DNA of 64,000 nt from Osedax fenrisi (taxonomy: Eukaryota > Annelida > Polychaeta > Sabellida > Siboglinidae). The position numbers and the translations under genes were made by a program. Under the pieces are notes generated by a model, which saw only the letters and a program-made list of their open reading frames with translations, was not told where the DNA came from and made no database searches. Shown one piece after another: positions 47,776 through 58,365 of this stretch. Location of the stretch: contig OZ025244.1 in the NCBI GenBank assembly GCA_964019155.1, positions 19,724,027 through 19,788,026 of the forward strand, read 5' to 3'. Each line of letters opens with the position of its first letter. Positions within the stretch are counted from its first letter, which is position 1.

Positions 47776-48074
47776 AAAAGGGGTTTCACACCAACTCGAA
47801 TGCAATTATTAACTCGAATTATTAGAGGTTAAAGTATAACTTTAATATTTAAATCCAATATGTAAAATAAAATAAATGATTATCTTTAAAAAGCATAGAG
47901 CTAGACAGAAACTCTTTCTCTCTGCTCTGTGGTAAAAGGATTTTCACAACAACTCAAACGCAATTATAAACTATAAAAAGGTAGGTTTAAAACATTTGTT
48001 TTTAATATAGTTAAACTTTAACCTTTAATAATTCGAGTTAATAATTACATTCGAGTTGGTGTGAAACCCTATTT
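47776..48074. mobile_element. MITE-like hairpin element, copy 2
   Basis: The inverted ends share GGGGTTTCACACCAACTCGA and then ATGCAATTATTAACTCGAAT (the right end differs at a few sites). An internal partial copy of the end (47936-47975) suggests a nested insertion. Same family as 8735-8887. It sits inside the 46.9-48.6 kb element and is therefore younger. Confidence 0.85.
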
Positions 48075-48805
48075 AAAGGGGTTTATATATATTTTATACT
48101 TTATATAATATTATAGATATATAGTTTCGCCAAAATAAAACTGATATAAAATAAATATGTAAATTATAATATATAGCCATAATATATAGATATATAGATA
48201 ACAATATAATATAAATTAGCAGGTATAATATATTAATAGGTATAAATAATATATAGATATAATATAAATATCAATGTGATTAATTTGAATTATTTTTAAA
48301 CTTGGATTTAACTGGGATTTAACTCGAGTTAACTTAGATTAATTCGAGTTAAATTTGGATTTAACTGGGATTTACCTAGAGTTAAACTTGGATTTAACTG
48401 GGCTTTAACTCGAGTGAACTTGGATTTAACTTGGATTTATCTGGGATTAATCTCGAGTTAAACTTGGATCTAGCTGATGTTAATATTTTTACCAAACTAG
48501 TAGGCTAAACACGAGTTTAAACTTTAGATAATCAAAGTTAAACACGAGTATTGAATACTGGGAACCCCTTATTTCTAATGGTAAAAGGGTGACACGCATT
48601 ACCTATATTAGGCTTGTAACCCAATATTGAAAATATCTGCTAATCTATAACGAAATATCGTTATGATGATGATGGATTACAATCTATCATTATTTACGGG
48701 CATTGTAAGATGTGGTTATATATGGGATATGATGTGTTAATGGATTAATGTTTATATTATTTAAAGGGAAGGTAGATAATATAATATATATAAATATATT
48801 ATACA

Positions 48806-48812
<7 letters not shown>

Positions 48813-48875
<63 letters not shown>
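48813..48875. repeat. (TA)n microsatellite
   Basis: Pure (TA)n in the intron, 170 bp from the next exon. Confidence 0.95.
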
Positions 48876-48878
<3 letters not shown>

Positions 48879-49042
48879 ACGTCATACTTTATCTATAGCA
48901 TAGTAGGTCGATACAGGATCAAACATATTTGAAGATCTAATTTTATCTATATATATCAATTTTATTTTTTCAAATATTTCTTTTACCTAATTTTAATAAT
49001 GAAGTTTATTAATATATGTATTAGTGTATATATTCAATAAAC

Positions 49043-49149
49043 CTTAATCTTATTATTACTGTCGTTCACACTAGGATATAGTGAATGTGCAGCATATCCC
49101 ATCTGTGTTATAGTTAAATCTACGCACTGTCCAGCTAAAACTCTGATAT
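49043..49149 (-). CDS. M13 metallopeptidase exon (C...MGYA)
   Basis: Acceptor CAATATAG, donor AAG|GTTTAT. After two bases it reads IRVLAGQCVDLTITQMGYAA, HSLYPSVNDSNNKIK. M13 enzymes have 'R...C......MG.A.G.LYV...F' at the end of the helical N-domain. The Gly of the usual 'A.GSLY' is His here. Next expected is a 'W.D..T' exon, which I did not find. Moderately confident on its own; the gene context strengthens it. Confidence 0.65.
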
Positions 49150-49209
49150 CTATATTGTATTTTAAATAAAAAATATATTTAGATTACACCACATCAAATT
49201 ATGTTGTAG

Positions 49210-49210
<1 letters not shown>

Positions 49211-49249
<39 letters not shown>
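49211..49249. repeat. (TA)n microsatellite
   Basis: Pure (TA)n tract in the intron. Confidence 0.95.
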
Positions 49250-49254
<5 letters not shown>

Positions 49255-50615
49255 AATTATTGAACACGATAATTTTAATATGCATTGTAATCTAGATAAA
49301 TAGATATTAATCTAACTAGGTAAGCATAAATAGGTATTGATAATGTATTGTAAAATATGAATTTCATTAATAATTGTAGCAAATATATTTTATATAATTT
49401 ACATATTTATAATAATTTAATTACAACTCTTTAAATAAATCCATGTTTATATATCAAGTACCAGTGGTATTTTGTACACGAATATAAATAGCAATATATT
49501 ATTTATAATTACTAGATACTCTATATTCTATCTATATAATTATTGAATATTATATTATATTTAAATTTAAAATTAAAGTATCATGAAAAGTGTTATTTAG
49601 TAATAATATTGTGTATTGATATTACTATATTGATATGGATTATTATCGCTAAAATTTATAAAATTCTATAAAAAATATATATACAATGTTCGCTGTATAT
49701 ACTAATCTATATTTGTGATAATAAAGTATAACTCCCAGTTGAAAAATTATATATGTTATATAACTTAAAAAATAGAAAATAACAAACTTGAAATTGTAAT
49801 GTATGACACATGTAAATTCAAAACTTAAATATATTATAATGTATGTATGATTTATAATTTATAACTTAAATATGTAAACATATAATAATTTCACTGATGA
49901 TGTCATATATATACACTACTAATACTCCAAATAATAACATGTCTAAACATACTAATTCATGATTTATTATGATAATCTACAATTTAATTAATTAGTATAT
50001 TACATATTGCAAAGCTTATGTAATAAAGCACACTGATATTATTTGAAGCTATACGTTATGTATTTATTAATAATAATAATAATAACTATTTTTAATAAGT
50101 ATCGTAATTATTTTACATTTAACTAACTGGATTGTTATGAATAATGTATTATTATTAAATATTTACTTTACGTATAATGTTATATTTAAATATTAGAAAT
50201 ATATTATAATATATCATAATATATTATTTCATAATATATTATATTAAATAACCTTGAGTTTCTTCTTTGATATTGATAATAGCTCTATACTTCAGGAAAT
50301 AATAACATTGGTGATTTATATAATTAAAGATGATTCTATGTGAAATATATATATATTATAAGGTTTGAAAAAAGTTATATATATATATATTTATTTAACA
50401 ATTTATATATATATCTCATATTTTCTTTCTTTTTAGAGTGAATAATTTTGTTGTATTCTTAATTATATGTTTATTTATTTTATTAGAATCTAGACAATCC
50501 AAAATATTATGATTGTGTAAATTATAGTAAAAATATTAACTTATTTATTAACTTGCCCATTATTCCTTGCCTATTGTAGAGGAATTATGAATCTGATTTA
50601 TTTATTATTTATTTA

Positions 50616-50678
<63 letters not shown>

Positions 50679-51479
50679 AGTTTTACACAAAGTTAATAGT
50701 ATAGCTATCAACGTTTATATAATAGATAAATTTATATTTTAGATTAAAGAACAATTAAAACTTTTTTTATTTAGTTTCTACATCCTAGGCTCAAAAGAGT
50801 AAAATGTATTATTTCATCAATATTATTCGCATATAAATGGAAAAATCAGTCATCAATTATCTAAATTATCGTATTTATAAACACCTATGCATAATTCTAC
50901 AAATTGGGAAAATGTATGGATATATTTATTTTACTTTATTATACATATTATTATTGAGTTCATATTTTCAAATCTAAGTAATTTTTTATAAATACCATTA
51001 TAAAACATATATTTTGTATTATTTTATCCTAATTTAATCTGACAATCATCATATAAATTGGTATATGATTATGGGAGTAACTACAAAAAAGGGCATGCAC
51101 TTGTTTAATTTTATGTTTGATTATTTGGAGAATAAATCTTTATAAACTAATAAAATACTATACATTATTTACCTTTTTTGTATTACATTTTATTAGCATG
51201 TAAAATATAATATTCATAATATCTAAAAATGTAATATTATAGTATATATATACGTTTCGGTTTAAGTATTATGAGCTGTACTAATGAACCAATGGCCGCA
51301 ATATACAGGTGAAATTAATGTTTTAAATTAAATAAAAACGTTTTAATAGTTTCTTGAAGTTTGGGGTCGATGGTATCATACTGATAAGCGTAGAATAGAT
51401 ATAGCAAGAGTATGGGTGGATATTATCCAGGCTCAAGTATTATTATAAAGTAAATAGTAATTAGTGATTAAGTTGGTAT
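49250..51479. other. AT-rich M13 intron
   Basis: No exon or transposon recognised. (ATTT)n then (TA)n at 50595-50675. Expected location of the missing 'LANY..W' exon, not seen. Confidence 0.55.
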
Positions 51480-51489
51480 CGTATAATGG

Positions 51490-53177
51490 TCGTGATCATG
51501 GGTGTACACTTTTTAAATAATTAATTATTCATGATATTTTGTACAATACCAGTTTCAAGAGATAACTTAAATAAGATAAAGGAGTTATTATATGTATTGC
51601 AATACATTTTAATAACTTCATTGAAATACCAAAATTATCTATAGATGTTTTAGATTTAAAATTTAATATAATTTTTAAACGCTCGTTTTCATTATATTGG
51701 AGTAATATAGAAAGAGGGTGATTAGATATTAGGTGATTTTAATAAATATTTTTAATCATCAACATATCCTTATTTTCATCTAATTCAAAAAAAATATCTC
51801 TAAAAAATATATTAAATGTATTAGGCATTTTAGATAGATCTGAGATATAAATTTCACATGAATTAGATGTATCAGGGAGTAACTAGGGTTTTTTTTATTC
51901 ATCACATTATTATCCTAAGTATTTTTTTACTGTCAGAGTAATTTTTAAGTTTCTCAAATAATAAGGTCTTTTAGTATTATGGATTAAAGAAGTTGAAGAA
52001 TTTTTAAATAACTTGTACTTGTGTAAGTCATTATAATAATTAGTTAATTTATATTGTGTATAAAGTTTTTGTTTAATCCAACATTATTGTAAATTTCATT
52101 TGGAAACCATTGAATACATTTTGTTTATAATTTCTATGTTCATATATAGAACTATAGGGCAATAAATATTAAATTGATGAATACAAAAATCAATAAATAA
52201 ATTCCAAGAAGTTTCTGAATTATCAGTTTAAAAAAAGTTTTAAAAATTATAAAAAGTATCATCATTAATTAAATTATGTTTAGTATTATATTTATTAGCA
52301 ATATTAAATGACTAATTTTATTTCTATATAATGATAATATAATTGGAAAATGATATGATAAATGCCAGAACATTTTGCATAATAAATATTTGTATAAAAA
52401 TTATCAATGACAGTAAAATAATTGTTGTTTAAATCAATTCTAGTTGGCCTATTTATATAGGAGAACATCCTAAATCATGAAATGTTTCAAAAAATATGTC
52501 TTCATATGTTATCTTTAAATCAATATTGAAATAACCACAAATTATCATATTGTTATCAATATATTTAAATAAAGTTGGGAATAATAAATTAAAAATATAG
52601 TAAGTGAATCATTATCTATGTTTGGAGTTCTATCTATAGATTTATTTATTATTATTTAATATATAATTTAATATATTATTATTTAATATAATTCAATAAT
52701 AATATTATTTGTATATACTATCAAATAATGTATTACAAACTAAATATAGCATATTAAATGAGATATTTTATTAACATAAATTATAACTCCTCCACCTATT
52801 TTATGAACTCGGTTAGATAATACTGTATTATAATCAGGAATATCAAATGCAAAATTATTATCAATATTTAACTAAGCTTCAGTTACTGATATTATATCAA
52901 AACAAATTGAAAAATAAGTTAATAATAAAGACAATTGTCAAAAATATATTTAAATAAAATAAATTTTTAAACTTCAATCATTGATATTAATTACATTAAG
53001 TCCATGTTGAAAAATGTATTTGTGATTTAAATTAAATTCATCTGAAGTATAATATTTAGTATCAATTGTTAAATCTAAATTAAAATTAGAAAGATCAACA
53101 TTATTTAATAAAGTATTATTAGAATTTCTAGGTGATTGATTAATTTCAAAAAGTGTATTCGTATTATAAAAATACAT
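51490..53177 (-). pseudogene. LINE ORF2 remnant: endonuclease and RT start
   Basis: HGLNVININ opens the endonuclease. It is followed by FDIISVTEA (stop) LNIDN, GGGVIIYVNKI, YRTPNIDNDSLT, a YFNIDL-like box and PTRIDLNNNYFTVIDNFYTN. The linker includes NTKRPYYLRN. The RT begins KSKTSIDNFGISMKLLKCIA and ends at NYLKSVHP. Multiple stops. Confidence 0.75.
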
Positions 53178-53199
53178 ATATTAAAAAATAAAAATATAC

Positions 53200-53295
53200 T
53201 AAATAAATTAACTGTATAATAAAAAATGAAAAAAAAAAAAAAGAAGAAAAAAAAATAAAAAAAATATAAAAATAAAAATAAGAAAAAAAAGAAGT
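53200..53295. repeat. A-rich low-complexity tract
   Basis: Mostly A on the plus strand, with scattered G/T, between ORF1 and ORF2 of the minus-strand LINE. The Phe-rich frame is an artefact. Confidence 0.85.
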
Positions 53296-53565
53296 AACAA
53301 TAAACCAAAACTAAAATTATTCAGAAGAAGGAGACTCAGTTAATTTCAATATTATTTTTTTAGTACTATTCTCTTGTAATGTTATGAAGGTAATATCATT
53401 AACTATCCAACAGCCCCGATTTAACATATATTTTCTAAGTACCTGAGTTTAAAAAATATGTTTGAATATATTTTAGTCGAGTGTTCATTTATATATATTC
53501 CAGTTCTTTGAGTATTTTTAGTTTTTTAATGATATTATATTTAGATTTATGAAAATGTAATTTTA

Positions 53566-53910
53566 CTATAATTTTAGAAAATTTATATTCTGGGAAGGAA
53601 ATTTGTGAATAGCAACTATATCGAAATTGTTAATTTTTTGATTTAATTTAACATCCAAAAATTCAATAAAATCAGATCTGAGATTATTAGAATCTAAGAA
53701 TCCTTCAGGCCCGGAAATTATTAAGTTATTTATTTTGGAGTAGTGTACAAGATCATTAATTTTATTCTCCAAATCAAATATAACTTTATATTTAATATCA
53801 AGAGTCTCAGTCAACTTATCAATTATTGATACTAAAATATTGGCTATATTAGTTAAAACTGAGATAGAAATTCTCAGATTATTTATTTCTTCTTTTTGAG
53901 ATACTGGCAT
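53566..53910 (-). pseudogene. LINE ORF1 fragment with coiled coil
   Basis: 114 codons from ATG: MPVSQKEEINNLRISISVL, then IIDKLTETLDIKYKVIFDLE, NKINDLVHYSKINNLIISG and EFLDVKLNQKINNFDIVAIH. A heptad-like Leu/Ile pattern followed by 'Y.R.NNL.I.G' and a small RNA-binding-like domain is usual for LINE ORF1 proteins that coat the RNA. It ends early by frameshift. Confidence 0.7.
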
Positions 53911-54620
53911 TGAAAAATATTAAAATATATAATCAAGTATAATACAAACTGTATAAATATAATATATTAGTTAATTATATAAATAATATTATATTTATGT
54001 ATTATATAATTATAAATAAATGGTGTATATGCAATGTATATAAATATAATATATTACCAATAGGTATTATGTATATGTAATACTGAATATAAAAATATAA
54101 AATAATTTAAAATGCACTAGTAAAATTGTAAAGAAATAATATAAATATATTTAAAAGTAAAATTGTAAATTAAAGTAAAAGTTATAAATTAGTATTATAA
54201 ATAATATAAAAGTAATATATATTCAATTCAATGTCCTATTATTAATTGAATTTATTTGTATATACACAAATAGAAAAAGCAATGAAGCACGAATGAAATA
54301 TGCATTATATTATACATATGAAGTTATACATTATGAAATTATAATAGTAATAAGAAATATAAATTTAAAATGATTATTTGCTTTTATGGATATATTATAC
54401 AATAAATGGTTTTTGAAAAAATAAATAATAAATTACTTATCTTTACAGTGATTCTGGTAGATTATATATACTAGAAAATAAATACAATAATATTAATAAT
54501 AATATAAATAAGAAGTGAGTATATAATCCTATATATATATATAAAATTGTATGTATATGTTGTCTAAATATACTCCTTATTTTTAACCTTTTTATTTAAT
54601 TTGTTGTATAACATAATTTG
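53911..54620. other. AT-rich intron sequence
   Basis: No feature supported. Confidence 0.55.
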
Positions 54621-54622
54621 TA

Positions 54623-55235
54623 AGGGAGGGAAGGGGGTAGTGGCCGAGGAGGTATTAGTGGCCGTTTTAATTAACGCTTAAATGGTGCTTTATATGATGA
54701 AAAATTCTATATACAATATTTAGATAATCAAAATATCTATAATATATAGTAAACAAAATTTTAAATAATTAATTAATTACTCTAATTTATTATATAATAA
54801 TTTTTTGTCAAATGTTGTAAAACAAAATGTCAAAAACACGATTATATATATTTATGCTTATTTATGTGTAAGAGTATGTGTATATATAATTAAATTATTG
54901 AATCAAATAAGTGCCTATGAATTACAAATATAATTATTTAATATTAAATAATTAAAAACATATAAATCGAATACATTACGAAATACCTATCGCATTTTCT
55001 GGTACTAGCGACCACTACTAGAGCCTTGCCTTATTTTAGTGCGTTTTGTAATGCCTATTCAAACTTTTATATTATTAGGTTAAACATTTTATATATAAAA
55101 GTGAAATCGCAGTATTCTATAACTATATGATTTCTAGTTAATTCAAAAAATAAGAGCCTAAAATTCAGTATTTATCGATATATTAGAAATCTTCTGAGGC
55201 ATATTAATTATCGGCCACTACCCCCTTCCCTCCCC
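54623..55235. mobile_element. 613-bp TA-flanked MITE
   Basis: The inverted ends start GGGAGGGAAGGGGGTAGTGG and continue CCGA without mismatch; the outermost base differs. TA lies directly outside both ends (54621-54622 and 55236-55237). Subterminal copies of 'GTATTAGTGGCC'/'GGTACTAGCGACCACTA' occur inside. Non-coding. TA duplication fits a Tc1/mariner-type non-autonomous element. Confidence 0.88.
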
Positions 55236-55374
55236 TACTTTGATTATAACTTAGTATGTTATTAGAAATTAATTAAATATAGTATATACTAAATATATAA
55301 AATAATAGGTACTCGTTATATGATTATATATTTTAGTATTGTGATATATTTAGATATATTATAATGAATATAAC

Positions 55375-55523
55375 TTTTTTCCCTGGTTTGACTGCATCAT
55401 ATTAGTTATGTAAAAAGATAATTCCCGAAAATAATTATCTACTTGCACATAAATAATTTCATTTTCAGATATAGACTTGTTAACTAACGATAAAATTCGG
55501 TTTGAATATGAACCCCAATTAAT
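55375..55523 (-). CDS. M13 metallopeptidase exon (INW..Y)
   Basis: Strong acceptor TTTATTTTCAG, donor AAA|GTTATA. It reads INWGSYSNRILSLVNKSISE, NEIIYVQVDNYFRELSFYIT and NMMQSNQGKK. M13 N-domains contain 'i.W..fl...........V.V....Yf..L..ll', with the same spacing. It ends in phase 2. This is the most upstream exon of the gene that I can recognise; everything N-terminal to it is missing or beyond the window. Confidence 0.65.
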
Positions 55524-55547
55524 CTGAAAATAAATGATAAACTATGT

Positions 55548-55622
<75 letters not shown>
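55548..55622. repeat. (TA)n microsatellite
   Basis: Pure (TA)n of about 75 bp, 25 bp from the acceptor of the INW exon. Confidence 0.95.
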
Positions 55623-55626
<4 letters not shown>

Positions 55627-55970
55627 TATAAGCATGCTGTATCGATGAATCGATTCTAATTTACAACAATCTAATTGACAATTTAAATATACTTGTTGGA
55701 ATTGCCATATAATATATGCCAACAATATCGCGTATATCGACAAAATATGACTACACAATTTAGAATTGTGCATCATGATCATATATGTACTCGAATGTAT
55801 ATTCTTGATAAGCAATATCTTAAAATGACCAACATTATTTAATTGAAATTAGTAATATTTAATAATGCAATATCAATACAGTGGATATACGAGGCGAATA
55901 TATCCATTGTGTTGCATTGTTGAGTGCATTTTGTATTAGTTAATAATTAGAGACAGTTATAATTGTTCAT

Positions 55971-56014
<44 letters not shown>

Positions 56015-58365
56015 ATAGGCATTAAAGCTTATAAGCGGATGGTCATGACCTTATAAGCGGAATGTCATATCGTTGTATGATCGGTTAACAGCAATAAAAG
56101 AAATAGATGCGGATAAATCACGAAAAGATATTTTAATACTATTACGGGTGGGATTATAAATAATTTCTGGTTGGTTAAAAGATAAATATCGCATCATTCC
56201 TGATATTCTTGATATGAGTAACGATGTTTAAAATTATATATCAATTTTGATATCGACAACTCTGAATTAGTATGTTAGCAGTAATTAAATATTAAATCAC
56301 GTGTTAATAATTATTATCTATAAAAGTTAATAACTACTAAAAAACACATACTTATCGTAACTAATGACATACGGCTGTATCGACATATTTTCGGATGCTC
56401 TTGGGATGTCGATACAAGCGGCTTTTACTATATATTTATAAATATATAAATAAGATTTATTTGTTCATGTTGTAAACCATGGATAAGTTAATAAACATAT
56501 GTATTTGTTTTTATTTGCAAGAACTTCCCAAATTTTCATATATGTATATATTATAGATAAGTTAAATTTTCATGAGTTAATAAATTTAAATATAAATAAT
56601 TAAAATGTAAAGAATATAAATATATAACAATAAGTCAAGTTAAATAATGGTATAAAGAATAAAAACATGTATCACTAAGTCAAGTTTAATAATAAAAATA
56701 TGTAAAGTTATTTACAAAATCACACAAACGACTTGAATTCTGAATTCCAAACCATAAATGGAATAGAATAGCTAAACAAACAAAAATATAAAATAAAAAG
56801 TAAAACAAACAAACTAAAGGTATAATAAATATAACTCGCAAAAAGAATAAAATTAGTTAATAAATAGTTTAATTGATTTACTATTTATGATAAAATAGGT
56901 TTTTTTAATATTTTAACAAATTTAATAAAAATATAAATATGGTATAAATATAATAAGTTAAAACTCATTAGGATATTAATAAAAGAGAAATGATAATTTT
57001 CAACTAAAATAAACATCCACAGTGTGGATTCCACAATATACAATTTCATTAAATATTACATTAATGAATAATGTATATATTTATAAATATCTCTAGATTA
57101 ATCTTAATAGCAAACTTGATTTTTAAAAATCATATTATTAATTTAAATAACAAACTCTTCGAAATTCAATGTAATCTCCTAGTTGAACAAATTAATTAAA
57201 ACAAATTAATTTATAATCATATATATTAATATATATTAATAATCCTATTTAATAATATTGTCCTACCATACTTAAACTATATGTAAATATAAATAATTTA
57301 ATATTAAATAATAAAAAAACTATAATAAAATATATACATATAAATTATTTTTATTAATGTCTTAGTTTGCCTGTTTCTGTTTGTTTCTTTACTGTTTTTT
57401 ATTTATTTAATATTATATTTTTTACCAATATGTATTTATGAAATATATAGTTAACTTTTATAAATAATTAATGTTACTGAACTTATGTTCCTCTTCCGTG
57501 TACTGTACTAATGACTCACTGGCAACAACCTGAAAAGGCTAATGTCGTATTTGTAAGCCATTAGGATAACAAAGAAACACAACTAGAAAACTAATACTAA
57601 ATGAAAAAATAATTAAATTACCCTATTTCAATAATCTATATCTATCTATCTATCTATCTATATGCATTGTAAAATTATTTAAATTAGTTAAAGATATGGT
57701 CGCTTTTAAATATGTCCATAACAATTGGCATTTGTTACTACATTTTGCATGATTATATCTTAATATATGATCATATCTTAAAATAATTATTTTTCATATT
57801 AATAATATTCTATTTAACAGAAAAGGAGCAATTGGCGGTATATAACTTATACATTTAATTTGACAAATAATGCTTGTTATATATTCTGAACATATATTGG
57901 TTGCATCAATAAATTTAAGAATGTTATGTCTTAAAAAAGTATAATCAATATTAGTTTTGTTATCGCTTTCATAATTTGATTGTGTACAATTTGAATGCAT
58001 TTGATATAGCTAGGGTAAGTAGGTTCTTTCCTACTTTCCCATGTGATAGAAAAATAATTAACATGAATATAAAAAAAAGCATAACTAAAGTATTTTTATT
58101 AAATTTATATTTAAACTATGTCAATAGTAAATTTTAATTTTAATATTATTTTCATTTTCCAATTACGATTTGTTTAATTAAAATGCTTAGAAATTTAAAT
58201 TAATTGATTATTTGATAACAATTTATTTTATTAAAATGTAAATAAAACATAAGTGATGACTACAGATAAACTAGACTATAGCATAGCTATGAGATACTAG
58301 TAGATGATAATATTATCGAAATCGGTTATACAGTTATCTTACTGGGAGTCCTAATTATAAATGAC
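55623..58365. other. AT-rich DNA, no assigned gene
   Basis: (TA)n at 55974-56011 and (TATC)n at 57640-57661. A coding-like plus-strand patch at 56062-56233 reads LTAIKEIDADKSRKDILILL and, after one stop, IISGWLKDKYRIIPDILDMS; unassigned. A 68-codon minus-strand frame at 57794-58000 (MHSNCTQSNYESDNKTNIDY...) is also unassigned and weak. Confidence 0.45.

Larger units (their letters stand above)
46887..48567. mobile_element. 1.7-kb inverted-repeat element with internal satellite
   Basis: The ends share AGTATTCAATACTCGTGTTT followed by AACTT as inverted repeats (46899-46923 and 48535-48559), preceded by a loosely matched GGG-rich extremity. The left part is a 90-bp satellite. The right part (48290-48500) is an array of ACTTGGATTTAACTGGGATT-like units. 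A MITE has inserted in the middle (47776-48074). No open frame and no clear target duplication. Confidence 0.75.
51480..53910 (-). mobile_element. CR1-like LINE, 5' two thirds
   Basis: Minus-strand order: an ORF1 coiled-coil protein (53910-53566), then an endonuclease (about 53000-52350), a linker and the start of an RT that stops near 51490. LINE copies normally lose 5' sequence, so a copy with its 5' end but no 3' end is unusual; it suggests breakage or deletion. Several frameshifts. Confidence 0.8.
20214..55523 (-). other. Gene span: M13 (neprilysin-type) zinc metallopeptidase, partial
   Basis: Eight minus-strand exons follow the order of the M13 family: INW..Y, then C...MG.A..LY, IGYP...KLD.YY, FIKF..LQ.Y...VD, the zinc motif, the ENIAD motif, TPGL...SFF..YA, and NHAP..IRV..T..NS plus stop. 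M13 enzymes are usually type II membrane ectopeptidases of about 700-780 residues that cleave small peptides. Catalytic positions visible are both His and the Glu of HEIMH, the Glu and Asp of ENIAD, and the C-terminal His and Arg. Not found: the N-terminal cytoplasmic, membrane and early extracellular exons; a 'LANY..W' exon; a 'W.D..T' exon; and a 'VNA.Y....N.I..PA' exon. Introns are packed with transposons. Whether the gene is intact cannot be decided here. Confidence 0.85.

Noticed and set aside
55665..55750. M13-like exon reading ILLAYIIWQFQQVYL
   Set aside because: It resembles the 'LANY..W' segment and has plausible splice sites, but lies upstream of the INW exon, the wrong order for the gene. 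Probably chance or another copy.
57480..57550. Exon-like minus-strand frame after CCTTTTCAG (VVASESLVQYTEEEHKF)
   Set aside because: The acceptor is good but there is no donor or family match strong enough to name it.
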